DNA of 64,000 nucleotides from Desulfosporosinus sp. (GCA_003513495.1 DOPM01000060.1:78298-142297); one strand, 5' to 3'; numbered from the stretch's first letter, positions 1 to 8,941 are shown. Notes: generated by a model from the sequence alone, not told the origin. Numbers and translations are program-made.

Positions 1-2
1 GA

Positions 3-248
3 CGTGAGATTAAGGTGCAGCATTTACCGAAGGAGATTCAAAAGGTTGATAATAAAAAGAACGGGAAAGCTCAAGGGTTAATTCTAAATTTTCCTGACAA
101 GGGTATCTCTTTTGATGAGGTCGAAAGAGAACTAATTCTTAAAGCCCTTGAAAAAAGTAAGGGAAATCAAACGAAGGCGGCTCAACTTCTAGGACTTACT
201 CGGTCGGCGCTTCTTTATAGAGCTCAAAAATACCAAGTAAAGTTATAA
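3..248 (+). CDS. C-terminal end of a sigma-54 activator (partial)
   Basis: The reading frame is open from the window edge, so this is the tail of a longer gene. The last 45 or so residues form a Fis-type helix-turn-helix (KGNQTKAAQLLGLTRSALLYR) of the kind that ends NtrC-family enhancer-binding proteins, where it binds upstream activator sites. The AAA+ domain must lie outside the window. The LPKEI segment ahead of the linker is typical of this family. The next gene follows after 19 bases, so the two may be cotranscribed. The NtrB-like kinase at 3493 could be its partner, but that is only a guess. Confidence 0.85.
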   Translation, partial: REIKVQHLPKEIQKVDNKKNGKAQGLILNFPDKGISFDEVERELILKALEKSKGNQTKAAQLLGLTRSALLYRAQKYQVKL

Positions 249-267
249 CTGAGGAGGGGTATCAATC

Positions 268-534
268 ATGAACGAAACCTCTAAGTGCAGTCAATGTATT
301 CATAAGGAGTTGTGCCATATTCGTTCTAGACTCAACAGGATAATACAGGAAGTTATAAGGAATTCAGAAGATGAAGTGCAACAATTGTCGCCCAAAGAGA
401 TAGACTATATGATTTATCTGGACATTTCTATCATCCCAACCAGATGTGAAAACTATAAATGTCGGCAGGTGTCATCTGAAGAACGGAAGGGTTTATTCAG
501 ATTTAGAAGAACCATGGCAACTGCGGCAGTATAA
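268..534 (+). CDS. Small cysteine-rich protein of unknown function
   Basis: This 88-residue protein starts at an ATG behind a strong GAGGAGGGG ribosome site. It carries five cysteines: a CSQC pair near residue 7, one near 16, and two near residues 60 and 65. That spacing could bind zinc or an Fe-S cluster, but no family is recognised. The rest is charged and probably helical, with no membrane segment. It lies directly downstream of the activator tail and is probably in the same transcript. The convergent SulP gene ends 26 bases further on, with no clear terminator between them. Confidence 0.6.
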   Translation: MNETSKCSQCIHKELCHIRSRLNRIIQEVIRNSEDEVQQLSPKEIDYMIYLDISIIPTRCENYKCRQVSSEERKGLFRFRRTMATAAV

Positions 535-559
535 TAATCCGTGCAATTTATCACAATAA

Positions 560-2290
560 TCAGTAGGATGCTTGGGTAGATCTCTTTTCAGTTTTATAAC
601 TTACTGACCTTACAAAGGAACTTGCTTCATCAAGAGCCTTTCCGGATGTGGCAAATACCTCATCGTCTTCCATAAAGATATTTTCTTTTCCGACATGATC
701 AACAATGTGCATTTTGTTCAACATTCTTAAGATATTTGGCGTGACTCCAGATAGGATGACTCTCTTTTCTTCCTCCAGAGCACGATTAATGAAGCTCTCG
801 ATAACCTCTAACGCTGTAATGTCAATTATTGCAACGGATTTGAAGCGAACTAGGAACACCTTTGAGTTGGAGTAGGAGTCACTCAGCTTCTTGTCAAGGT
901 CGGCGGAGGATCCAAAATATAAATTCCCTTCTAATTGTAGAATCGAAATCGATGTATCTTGTCCGTTACCGATCTGTTCCACAAATCGCCCGTCAGTGCC
1001 TCTGACTGGTTCAAGGTTTCTGACAACTGCTACGCCGGTATCTTTGAGGTAGAGAACTATTGAGATGGCAACTCCCGCATAAATAGCTTGCTCTAAATGG
1101 GGCGCAAAGATGGTAGTTAACATGGTTACGAGCAGCACTATCCCATCATTTCGATTAGTCGTAATTACTTTCGCCAAAGCTCTTTTATCAATCATAGAGT
1201 AGGCAACTAGCATGATAACTCCTGCCAAACTGGCATTGGGGATATATCTCGCAAAGGGTGCTAAGAATATTAGAACTATGAGAATTATTATACCTACCAG
1301 TATTCCCGTTACCTTAGTTCTACCTCCGTTTTGATAGGTAATAGCAGAACGTGTGAAGGAACCTGAGCCTGCTATACTGCTGAAGAAAGAGCCTCCTATA
1401 TTCGCCATACCTTGGCCAATAAATTCCTGATTTGGGTCTATCTTTTGATGTGTTTTGGATGCGATTGCTTTGGAAATGGATACAGCTTCAACTAAACCGA
1501 TAATAGCTATGACAGCTGCACCTGTTCCTAGATCACCAATAGCTGAGAGATTGAAATTGGGCATACTTAAGGGCGGAATGGCCTGAGGTATTTGTCCTAC
1601 AACGTTTACTCCGTATTTCTCCAAATCTAGAACTATCACTAAAACTACTGAAAAAATAACACTTAATAATGCCCCTGGCAGGTTTTTATTAATTCTTTTA
1701 AGTATTATTATTACTGCTATAGTAAACAAACCAATACCAAAGGCATGGTAATTCAGTTTATCGATACTCTCAAAACAGGCCATAACCTTACCAATACTTG
1801 ACAGGTGACCACTTGGTAACTTAATACCCATTAGATTATTAAGCTGTCCCATAGCGATAATGATACCTGCCCCCGCAGTAAAGCCTACAATCACTGCATG
1901 TGAAACATAGTTAACTAGTGACCCCAATCTTAGGATTCCCATTGTAAGCTGGATAGCCCCTACTAAAAAGGTCAGAAGGAATAAATTGGCGAAAAAGTCA
2001 GAACTACCTGCAAAGGGTATCATGTAGGATGCTATCAAGAGACAGATAGCGTTGGTAGGACCGGTGGCTAGCTGATTCGAACTACCAAAAGATGATGCGA
2101 TAATTGTTAGCACAATCCCCGAGTATAAGCCGTAAGCAGGGTGCACACCTGCGATCATTGCATAAGCCATTGTTTGTGGTAAAGCGACTACAGCAACTGT
2201 CAGTGCAGCAATTAGATCAAATTTAAAGTTTTTCTTGTCATAATTTCTTAAAGTATCAAGAATTGGAATAAACTTATAGATCATTTTCAT
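560..2290 (-). CDS. SulP family sulfate/anion permease with STAS domain
   Basis: The 576-residue protein has 10-12 hydrophobic segments over residues 20-430, with the family's early segment VVALPQTMAYAMIAGVHP. A C-terminal cytoplasmic STAS domain follows at about 445-560. SulP carriers move sulfate, bicarbonate or other anions across the inner membrane, and the substrate here cannot be read from sequence. Two ATGs lie two codons apart. The GGGGGG ribosome site is only 2 bases from the first but 8 from the second (position 2284), so the real start may be 2284. Sulfate uptake would suit a sulfate reducer. Confidence 0.9.
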   Translation of the reverse strand: MKMIYKFIPILDTLRNYDKKNFKFDLIAALTVAVVALPQTMAYAMIAGVHPAYGLYSGIVLTIIASSFGSSNQLATGPTNAICLLIASYMIPFAGSSDFFANLFLLTFLVGAIQLTMGILRLGSLVNYVSHAVIVGFTAGAGIIIAMGQLNNLMGIKLPSGHLSSIGKVMACFESIDKLNYHAFGIGLFTIAVIIILKRINKNLPGALLSVIFSVVLVIVLDLEKYGVNVVGQIPQAIPPLSMPNFNLSAIGDLGTGAAVIAIIGLVEAVSISKAIASKTHQKIDPNQEFIGQGMANIGGSFFSSIAGSGSFTRSAITYQNGGRTKVTGILVGIIILIVLIFLAPFARYIPNASLAGVIMLVAYSMIDKRALAKVITTNRNDGIVLLVTMLTTIFAPHLEQAIYAGVAISIVLYLKDTGVAVVRNLEPVRGTDGRFVEQIGNGQDTSISILQLEGNLYFGSSADLDKKLSDSYSNSKVFLVRFKSVAIIDITALEVIESFINRALEEEKRVILSGVTPNILRMLNKMHIVDHVGKENIFMEDDEVFATSGKALDEASSFVRSVSYKTEKRSTQASY

Positions 2291-2416
2291 TGCCCCCCAA
2301 ACCGTTTAAATTTCTGTTTGCAGATTACGTTTAATTAAGGCAGAGTAGGAAATTTTTATTGTGAAACATAGTGCGTTCAAAAACAGGATGCTATGAGGGT
2401 TTAGTGAGATCTCATG

Positions 2417-3025
2417 TCAAATCCATATATTAAGACTATCCTTGTGTTCAATAATCTTGTCTGCAATTTTGTCTGCAACATTATGAAAATAACTATTGCT
2501 GTCTTCCCAATCTTTGTTGTTAATACTCGAATTACTCATTCGACGAACTAAGGGGATCGAGTTTGCCTGAGATATATCAAAGTTTTCAATTGAATGTTCA
2601 AACGCATTTCCTAAGTTACAACTATTCCAATATTTAGTCCCATTCTCGGGTCTTGTTTCTGTAACACGTCTTACAAATTCAAAGGCAATGGTACCAAAAG
2701 TAATTAGAAGTTTGGGTTGATATTCAAGCAAACTTTCCCTTAATGTTACAATACTTTTAGCTACTTCAGCTTCAATTGAGGAATCAGTAACTCTGCCTAT
2801 ATCGCTAACAGCATTCTTGATGAAGATTTTTTTGCTATTAATTCTTGCATGCAGTTTACGATATACTTTATCCTGAATCTCATACATTATGGGGTCCCAA
2901 ATGTTAGTAATATCCTCGGGGTATTTCGGGTTAACAAAGAGCCAAATCGAGCAGGATCGATCTCCGCATTCCTCCTTTAATCTATCAACGAAGGTTGAAT
3001 AATTATTGAGCAATAAGCTAGACAA
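2417..3025 (-). CDS. Conserved protein of unknown family, paralogue of the gene at 7266
   Basis: This is a soluble protein of 202 residues starting at TTG, 7 bases after an AAGGTGG site. It is clearly homologous to the product at 7266-7898: both share IWLxxNPKYP, a central EIQDKVYR block, PKLLxTFG and EFVRRV, and an IPLxRxxxS block. The order of a strand with NPKYP, a NAV/SAV strand, a helix ending in PKLL-TFG, and a final IPL strand resembles the uracil-DNA glycosylase-like fold. That comparison is inference only; the catalytic motifs of known UDG families are not evident. It probably shares a transcript with the small gene at 3211. Confidence 0.7.
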   Translation of the reverse strand: MSSLLLNNYSTFVDRLKEECGDRSCSIWLFVNPKYPEDITNIWDPIMYEIQDKVYRKLHARINSKKIFIKNAVSDIGRVTDSSIEAEVAKSIVTLRESLLEYQPKLLITFGTIAFEFVRRVTETRPENGTKYWNSCNLGNAFEHSIENFDISQANSIPLVRRMSNSSINNKDWEDSNSYFHNVADKIADKIIEHKDSLNIWI

Positions 3026-3052
3026 AAAAATTCCACCTTTCTGTGCTTCATA

Positions 3053-3211
3053 TCATTGATTGGCCGTTACTTGCTCTACAATTTTTTCCTGGTTTAGAGA
3101 GTGGAATTTCCTCATCACCTCCACAATAAGCTTACTCGTTTCAATCTCATTATGAATATTACAGGTATCAAACAATTCTTGTACCCATACTGTGAATTGA
3201 TTAGTGGTCAT
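3053..3211 (-). CDS. Small hypothetical protein
   Basis: The frame is open from 3253, but the only start with a good ribosome site (GGGGGAAATATT before ATG) is at 3211, giving 52 residues. The product is hydrophilic and mostly helical, with one cysteine and no recognised domain. It sits 27 bases upstream of the unknown gene at 2417-3025 on the same strand, so the two probably form an operon. The 240 bases between this gene and the divergent kinase hold no clear promoter that I can define; a short inverted repeat (CAGCT-GTTTT-AGCTG) lies near 3292-3306. Confidence 0.5.
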   Translation of the reverse strand: MTTNQFTVWVQELFDTCNIHNEIETSKLIVEVMRKFHSLNQEKIVEQVTANQ

Positions 3212-3492
3212 AATATTTCCCCCTATATGTTTAATTGAAATCAATAAATTCACGACCTTGGGTCATGACTCATTCTAGTGCAATTATCATGCCAGCTGTT
3301 TTAGCTGTTTTCTGTATGTTGTTTGTATGTTTTCAGCCATGAATTTGTTGCTTGCATATATCAAGGCTTAGAATGTTATTCTTTAAACTAGTAATTCCAC
3401 CTAAAGTGGCTAACTTTTTCGGTATTCTTGATTGTTTGTTTTTATACAATTAATACTGCATTGTCTGAAATTGTACTATGGGAGGCGTAAAC

Positions 3493-5001
3493 TTGTTAAG
3501 AATCTTAAAAAATAGTTCCTTCGCTTCTCAAATAATGTTTACAGTTGCAGCAATCCTGTTGATTCCAATTCTTGTTATGATGTATGACATATTTTTTTCT
3601 GGGGCCAAGGATGAAATGCTATTGAAAACTAAAGAGGAACGATTAGGAACTATGGTTAATGCTACTGTTCAGAGTTTAACGGAAGTTCTAGATCGATCGG
3701 ATATTGAATATAACTCCCCTCTCGCAGCAAAAGATATAAGTATTATCTCGAGTGCCTTTAATGTAATTGCCAAACCATTGGCAGATACTAACCCTGGGGT
3801 AAGGTTAGGTTTATACATTCCTGAAACTAAAGATTTGTATGTCTATGGATTTCTACATCAATACCGTCCACAAACCCAAGAGGAAATTAAAGCAAGAGAG
3901 TATCGAATTTTAGATGAAGCTTCCTCGGGACTAATAGCTGTTAATGCTACGAAAGAACCTCTTTCCCGTATCGCAGGTTCTCTCGGAAACCAAGCTTTCG
4001 AGTATTTAATGCCAGTTATGCAGGAGGGGCGGCTAATCGCCATTGCTTGGGCAGACGAACAAGTTCATCCGGTCTTTGCCCAGAGCAGGCAATTTAGTTT
4101 AGTTACTCGATATTTGACGCTTTTAGGATTGATATTTGGATTGGGAACTGCTCTATATGTCATTCATAACTTGGCTACCGAGGTCCAAGTAATCAAAAAC
4201 GGAATTTTAAGCATGCAGGAAGATAGCGAAAAAAGGCTTTCATCTATGCCAGGAGAAATCGGAGAAGTTGTCCAAGCTATTAACAATATGGCGGATAACT
4301 TAAAGGAAAAAAAACGTCTAGAAGAAGAACTAATGCGTTCCGAAAGACTAGTAGCGTTAGGTCGCTTGGTTACAGGAGTTGCCCATGAGTTGAGAAATCC
4401 CTTAGCGATTGTTAAAGCGACAGTCCAAGTCATGGAGGGTGACTTTAAACAAGTGCAAGGGTTGAAAGAATACTCTAAAGTAATTTGTGATCAAGTTGAT
4501 CGTGGCAATCTGGTCATAAAAGAGTTATTGGATTTTGGCCGTCCTAGTAAACCGGTTGTTAGTCCGACAGAGTTGAATAGTCTTTTAGAATCCGTGCTTA
4601 CCTTTACCTACCCAATGTTACGGCAAAATAAAATTGTTTTAGAGAAGAAGCTTGAACCTAACCTTCCTTTGGCAAGTATCGATATGGATCGAATGAAACA
4701 AGTTTTTGTCAATTTGATCCTAAACTCTATTCAAGCAATGCAGGGTGGAGGTAAACTTATCATTCAATCAGTCGTAAAGGAAGAAGCTATTGAGGTTGAG
4801 TTCATTGATACGGGTACTGGCATCGAGGCTAATGACCTTTCGCGAGTTTTTGATCCCTTTTACACGACAAAGGATGATGGAGCTGGGTTAGGACTGTCGA
4901 TTAGCTATCAAATTATACACATGCACAAAGGGAAGATTTGGATTTCAGATACTTCTCCTCGAGGAACTACTGTGGTGGTGAGTATACCTAAATCGAACTA
5001 G
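3493..5001 (+). CDS. Membrane sensor histidine kinase (NtrB-like)
   Basis: The protein has an N-terminal membrane segment (about residues 11-35), an extracytoplasmic sensor region, a second segment near 203-222, a HAMP-like linker, a HisKA domain with the phospho-acceptor in VAHELRNP (near residue 298), and a HATPase domain with NLILNSIQAM, DTGTGI and GAGLGLSIS. It should autophosphorylate and pass phosphate to a response regulator. The upstream ATG at 3478 contains the GGGAGGCG ribosome site in its own first codons. The TTG at 3493, 5-6 bases after that site, is therefore the better start, giving 502 residues. No regulator is adjacent on this side. Confidence 0.9.
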   Translation: MLRILKNSSFASQIMFTVAAILLIPILVMMYDIFFSGAKDEMLLKTKEERLGTMVNATVQSLTEVLDRSDIEYNSPLAAKDISIISSAFNVIAKPLADTNPGVRLGLYIPETKDLYVYGFLHQYRPQTQEEIKAREYRILDEASSGLIAVNATKEPLSRIAGSLGNQAFEYLMPVMQEGRLIAIAWADEQVHPVFAQSRQFSLVTRYLTLLGLIFGLGTALYVIHNLATEVQVIKNGILSMQEDSEKRLSSMPGEIGEVVQAINNMADNLKEKKRLEEELMRSERLVALGRLVTGVAHELRNPLAIVKATVQVMEGDFKQVQGLKEYSKVICDQVDRGNLVIKELLDFGRPSKPVVSPTELNSLLESVLTFTYPMLRQNKIVLEKKLEPNLPLASIDMDRMKQVFVNLILNSIQAMQGGGKLIIQSVVKEEAIEVEFIDTGTGIEANDLSRVFDPFYTTKDDGAGLGLSISYQIIHMHKGKIWISDTSPRGTTVVVSIPKSN

Positions 5002-5090
5002 ATGCGAGCTGATTAATCTGTAAGGATGTAAGCATATAGTTAGCTTATGTAATTAATAGGTGAAAATTATGAATGTATAGACGCGGATTA

Positions 5091-5134
5091 AAAAAACTCC
5101 TGAGAGAAACCCTTTTCTCCTAGGAGTTTTTTTC
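5091..5134. terminator. Bidirectional intrinsic terminator after the kinase gene
   Basis: An A run, the stem ACTCCT/AGGAGT with inner AGAGAA/TTCTC pairing, and a run of seven T form a hairpin readable as a terminator in both directions. It lies 90 bases after the kinase stop. From here to about 5340 I see nothing I can name. Confidence 0.8.
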
Positions 5135-5340
5135 TATAATAGATCAGATTAATTAAGAAAGAACTGGTCACTCACTTGTTATGGCTTTAAGTAATTACAA
5201 GGGAGACGTTTTAAGAAGAAAATTACTTAGCTATTAGCCAGGACTCACATAAATTCGGGTTGTGGAACGGAAATCTTAATAGATTCAGTTGATTATATAG
5301 AAAAGAATGGACAATGATTCTCCTTGGCAATAGGATAAAT

Positions 5341-5617
5341 CGATTAAGATCATTTCGATTTACTATAGACGCACTGTTGTCACGATGTTAATCTTTACTT
5401 GTGAGGATAGTCACATACAAAGGGGAAGGGGGGACTGATCGAGTTCAAAAGCCGCTAAATAAGACTATTACAGACTGACCTCTATAGATGTAGAAGTTGT
5501 ATGAGATTGGAGTGGTAGATAATCAGACAATGTATAAAAAATTCGAGCTAAAATTGTCCAGAAAAAAAGCAGCCTCGAAAGGCCGCTAAGAAATTTAATC
5601 GTAATGCTATTATAGCA
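5341..5617 (+). promoter_or_regulatory. Conserved upstream element, copy A (before DASS transporter)
   Basis: This is one of three related upstream regions; the others are at 8241 and 10136. The first conserved block (5341-5412) includes CTATAGACGC and TAATCTTTACTTGTGAG. A G-rich stretch follows at 5420-5432. The second block is a hairpin at 5569-5586 (GCAGCCT/AGGCCGC) preceded by seven A and followed by TAAGAAATTTAATCG. Read on the minus strand, the hairpin has the form of an intrinsic terminator with a T7 tail, and a minus-strand extended -10 (TGCTATAAT) lies at 5609-5617. It could be a leader RNA, an operator region or a tiny antisense unit. Confidence 0.5.
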
Positions 5618-5726
5618 CAAAAAAACTGTGAATGTGTGATTGGTAAAATAATTTTGTTTTAGGTGTAAGGTGGCGTTAAATTTTCCTAAAGAAGCACCTT
5701 AAAAACAAAGAGGGGTGTGGTTAATA

Positions 5727-7184
5727 GTGAATGGTATAAATGCAAAACGAATATTTTTTATTTTGTTAGGTATATCCGTTTTTTTAATATTTTATTATGC
5801 TCCGCAATTTGGGCCCGCCGTTGATCCTACCGGTAAATCCTTCGAATTGAGCCAACAGGGTAAAGCTGCCATAGGACTATTCTTCTTAGCAAGTATTTGG
5901 TGGGTTTTTGAAGTAACTCCTATTGGTGTTACAAGCCTTATGATAGGGGTTGCTCAAGCCTTATTCCTTATTCGTCCAGCAAAGGAAGCCTTTCGAGATT
6001 TTATGGATCCAACGGTTCTGTTTATTTTGGGATCATTACTCATAGGGTTAGCATTTACGAAGTCGGGAATTACCAAAAGAATAGCCTATAAAATGTTAGA
6101 TGTGGTAGGTGAAGATACCAGAAAGATATTGTTAGGGGTATTTATTGTAACGGCATTATTGACTCATATTATGGCCCATACCGCCGTGGCAGCTACTATG
6201 TTCCCAATTTTAGTAACAATTTTGGCCTTATATAATGGTGACAACTCTGATGGTAAACCCACCAAGTTTGGTAAGGCTTTGTTCATTGGAATGGCCTATA
6301 CTGCAGGTGCAGGAAGTATCTGTACACTCCTGGGTGGTGCTCGCAATCCTGCAGCAGTGGGTTTTTACACTGAGTTCACAGGGAAAGAAGTTTCCTTTGT
6401 TGACTTTTCTATTCACTTGGCGCCCTTTGGTTGGGCTAGTGTCTTTCTTATTTGGGCATTGTTAATGATCATTTACAAGCCTGAAAAAGCTAATATCCCT
6501 GGCCTACGAGATAAGGCAAGATCAGAATATGCAAAACTTGGTCCTATTCAAAAGCAAGAAATATTCGTAAGTATTGTCGTCGTCTGTGCACTTGCCATGC
6601 TTGTATTACAACCAATAATTCCGGCTTTAAAGACCATGGATCGTTCAGTTCCCTTGCTACTGGCGGGCGTATTATTCTTCCTCTCTAATGTATTGAATGC
6701 AGAAGATCTAGAAAAGAAAATTCCTTGGAATATCGTTTTGTTGTTTTCGGGGGCGATGAGTATTGGTTTCTGCCTATGGCAAACAGGTGCTGCCCAGTGG
6801 ATCGCAATAAAGTGGTTAGCAATGATAGCTGGTGCACACTGGTTGGTTTTCCTATTGGCAGTTTGCTTCTTAGTGATGCTTATGACAAACTTTATTATGA
6901 ATGTAGCAGCCATAGCTATTACCCTACCCGTTGCTCTAGTTATGGCACAGTATCTTGGGGTAAACCCAGAGCTTATCTTGTATGCTGCCGTAGCAATGGC
7001 TGGTATGCCTTTCTTACTATTGATTGGTGCAGCGCCTAACGCAATTGCCTATCAATCGAAGCAATTTTCTACGGGTGAATTTTTCGTAAGTGGTATTCCT
7101 GCTAGTGCAGTTATCATGGGTCTTTTAGTATTCATGACCTTTACCTACTGGCCTATAGTGGGTATGCCTGCGCTTCTAAGATAG
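5727..7184 (+). CDS. DASS/SLC13 family anion transporter
   Basis: This polytopic membrane protein of about 485 residues has 11-12 hydrophobic segments and the divalent-anion:sodium symporter pattern, including the early segment FFLASIWWVFEVTPIGVTSL and a conserved C-terminal half with NFIMNVAAIAITLPVAL. Family members carry dicarboxylates, sulfate or organosulfonates with sodium; the substrate here is unknown. The GTG at 5715 overlaps the AGAGGGG ribosome site, so the GTG at 5727, about 10 bases downstream of it, is the likelier start. The gene stands alone behind upstream element A and ends in a strong hairpin. Sulfur chemistry is suggested by the SulP and TauE genes nearby. Confidence 0.85.
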   Translation: MNGINAKRIFFILLGISVFLIFYYAPQFGPAVDPTGKSFELSQQGKAAIGLFFLASIWWVFEVTPIGVTSLMIGVAQALFLIRPAKEAFRDFMDPTVLFILGSLLIGLAFTKSGITKRIAYKMLDVVGEDTRKILLGVFIVTALLTHIMAHTAVAATMFPILVTILALYNGDNSDGKPTKFGKALFIGMAYTAGAGSICTLLGGARNPAAVGFYTEFTGKEVSFVDFSIHLAPFGWASVFLIWALLMIIYKPEKANIPGLRDKARSEYAKLGPIQKQEIFVSIVVVCALAMLVLQPIIPALKTMDRSVPLLLAGVLFFLSNVLNAEDLEKKIPWNIVLLFSGAMSIGFCLWQTGAAQWIAIKWLAMIAGAHWLVFLLAVCFLVMLMTNFIMNVAAIAITLPVALVMAQYLGVNPELILYAAVAMAGMPFLLLIGAAPNAIAYQSKQFSTGEFFVSGIPASAVIMGLLVFMTFTYWPIVGMPALLR

Positions 7185-7199
7185 TACCGTGTTAAAAAT

Positions 7200-7229
7200 A
7201 GATATGCCTGGATGTTTCCAGGCATATCT
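7200..7229 (+). terminator. Hairpin after the DASS gene
   Basis: A perfect 13-bp stem (AGATATGCCTGGA/TCCAGGCATATCT) with a 4-base loop begins 15 bases after the stop codon. It lacks a T run, so it may stabilise the transcript end rather than terminate well. Confidence 0.55.
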
Positions 7230-7265
7230 CCTATAAATACGTTGATTTCGAGCGTTACATGAGAG

Positions 7266-7898
7266 GTGGGATTAGTTGTCGGCTTAGCACGTGACAAATA
7301 TTTACCGTTAGTTAACAGAGATTCAGGGAGTAAAACCTATCCGATTTGGCTATTGATTAATCCTAAATACCCTACAGTTTTAAACAACATTTGGAGACAT
7401 GTTTTAGACGAAATTCAGGACAAAGTATATAGGGAAATTCACTCCAGAATCGATACAAAAGATATTTACGTTAGGAGTGCAGTGTGTGATTGTGGAATTG
7501 TTCCCAATACATTAAATTGGTGGGGGAGCGAAGTCGCCTTAGAAATCAAGTTATTTAGGGAAATTCTCCTTGAGTATAATCCAAAATTATTGGTTACTTT
7601 TGGTGGGTTTCCATATGAATTTGTGAGACGGGTGTTTGAAAGTAAACCACAAAAAGGACCTAAGTATTGGAGTGTTGATATTATTAGAGATGAATTCGAA
7701 AATTCTATTAACAATTTTGAAGTAAATAAAACTAATGTGATCCCCTTACTTCGCAAAGTAAATTCAAGTAATCGACTTGTAGAAACATCTGATTCCTACA
7801 GTCGTAATGAAACTGAGTATTACTTTCATTTTGTTGGAACAAAAATATCTGAAATGCTTATTAAGAATAAGGATAGTCTGAGTATTTGGCTGAAATAA
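7266..7898 (+). CDS. Conserved protein of unknown family, paralogue of 2417-3025; disturbed 5' end
   Basis: The product of about 205 residues aligns along its length with the protein at 2417-3025 (IWLLINPKYP, EIQDKVYRE, PKLLVTFG, EFVRRV, VIPLLRKV). The only in-frame start is the GTG at 7266, which lies inside the AGAGGTGGG ribosome site. In the paralogue the same site is followed by TTGTC, and here a TTGTC sits at the matching place (7276) but one frame away and runs into TAG. The gene therefore either uses an odd start or has lost or gained a base just after its start codon. No function can be assigned; a UDG-like fold is a weak inference. Confidence 0.6.
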   Translation: MGLVVGLARDKYLPLVNRDSGSKTYPIWLLINPKYPTVLNNIWRHVLDEIQDKVYREIHSRIDTKDIYVRSAVCDCGIVPNTLNWWGSEVALEIKLFREILLEYNPKLLVTFGGFPYEFVRRVFESKPQKGPKYWSVDIIRDEFENSINNFEVNKTNVIPLLRKVNSSNRLVETSDSYSRNETEYYFHFVGTKISEMLIKNKDSLSIWLK

Positions 7899-7913
7899 AG
7901 AAGTTTTTTTAAG

Positions 7914-8156
7914 TTAGAAGTACCGACCCAAGAAACTATCTCCTTGTTTTAATTGATATGGATCTCCACCGCTATCCAAGAAACGCTCGTAGTGATAAAC
8001 CCAGCTGTCGATATCTGGTATCAACGTTTTCCATGATTTATCTCCTAAGATTTTGTAATACCAATACATCATTTGAGAGTTTGCGAGTTTTGAGGAGTTG
8101 CAGTACTTTTTTTCAAATTCCAAAAGGGATTCTAAGGATTCATTAGCGTTTTCCAA
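7914..8156 (-). CDS. Small hypothetical protein
   Basis: This is an 80-residue ORF starting at TTG with a good AAGGAAGG ribosome site 8 bases upstream. It is rich in aromatic residues (YWYYK, SWVYHYERF), predicted soluble and mostly helical, and no family is recognised. It converges with the paralogue gene at 7266 and diverges from the operon at 8470. The 313 bases between 8156 and 8470 hold its promoter region and upstream element B. Confidence 0.5.
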   Translation of the reverse strand: MENANESLESLLEFEKKYCNSSKLANSQMMYWYYKILGDKSWKTLIPDIDSWVYHYERFLDSGGDPYQLKQGDSFLGRYF

Positions 8157-8240
8157 AGATTTTTCCTTCCTTCTTACGTAGATGGTTTCTATGCGTTTAG
8201 CCTTACCAATTCGGGAGTTCTAAAATCATTATTGGTTATA

Positions 8241-8431
8241 TTAATTAAGAACGTTTCGTTTTGCTATATACGCCATATGAATACGATGATAATCTTTACT
8301 TGTAAGTGTTTTTTGACACAAATACTATTTGGAAGGGGACATGAGTTAGCTTTATAACAAATTAACGCAAATTGTAAATTACTATTGCATATAAAAAGCT
8401 GCCTCAAAAGGTCGCTAAGAAATTTAATCGA
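8241..8431 (+). promoter_or_regulatory. Conserved upstream element, copy B (before the 8470 operon)
   Basis: This is the closest relative of copy A. The first block (8241-8303) matches it at TTAAGA, TTTCG, CTATA, ACGATG and TAATCTTTACTTGT. It is followed by GGAAGGGGAC. The second block is a hairpin at 8398-8415 (GCTGCCT/AGGTCGC) behind a short A run and followed by the identical TAAGAAATTTAATCG. The C-to-T change in the right arm keeps a G-U pair, which hints at RNA selection. The ribosome site of the 8470 gene begins 24 bases after the element. Confidence 0.5.
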
Positions 8432-8469
8432 TAACCAACATTTCACTCCATGCCAAAGGAGGGTTTAGT

Positions 8470-8940
8470 ATGAGAGATGAATCCCTTGATTATGGGATTA
8501 AGTACACTCGGGGTAATTTCTTGAAAGTTGTACCAGTGAATGGACCCGAGGGTGAGCGTAATTACAAGTTTGAACTTTATAATAATAGGGTTAGGGCCAA
8601 ACGACCGGTTGCTACACTGACCGCAAGTGTAGGTACAGTTATCAGAGAAGGTATGTTCAAACGATCGTTTAATGCCACTTTAGAGATCAGACCGGATGTG
8701 CCATTTAGCCAGGAGGAGTTAAACGATTTGCCTGCTGACATTGCGACATTCATGTTTCGAGAGTTAGGAGGTAACCCTTTACAAGAAGAATTCAATATCA
8801 GAATTACTTGCACGATCCGAGATGCTTCACTCGAAAAGAAGGAAAATGTAATTTCAGAATCGTGGATTAGTGGAGCTATTGATTTTAATCGTTATAATAT
8901 TTTTTCCAGCAACCCCTTGGTTATGTCTTCTGGGTATTAG
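8470..8940 (+). CDS. Hypothetical protein in an operon with a USP
   Basis: A 156-residue soluble protein with a strong AAAGGAGGG site 8 bases before its ATG. It has no signal peptide or membrane segment and alternates short strands with charged turns; I do not recognise the family. It ends one base before the ATG of the USP gene, so the two are translationally coupled and probably act together. Upstream element B precedes it, which suggests shared control with the DASS and TauE/SafE transporters. Confidence 0.65.
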   Translation: MRDESLDYGIKYTRGNFLKVVPVNGPEGERNYKFELYNNRVRAKRPVATLTASVGTVIREGMFKRSFNATLEIRPDVPFSQEELNDLPADIATFMFRELGGNPLQEEFNIRITCTIRDASLEKKENVISESWISGAIDFNRYNIFSSNPLVMSSGY

Positions 8941-8941
8941 G

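Noticed and set aside
6228..6913. Several ORFs of 60-120 codons within the DASS gene on both strands
   Set aside because: They overlap a clear membrane transporter gene, lack ribosome sites and show no recognisable protein features; the same applies to similar shadow frames inside other large genes.
8870..8941. Extended N-terminus of the USP starting at 8870
   Set aside because: This stretch is the coding end of the preceding gene, and USP homology starts after the ATG at 8942.
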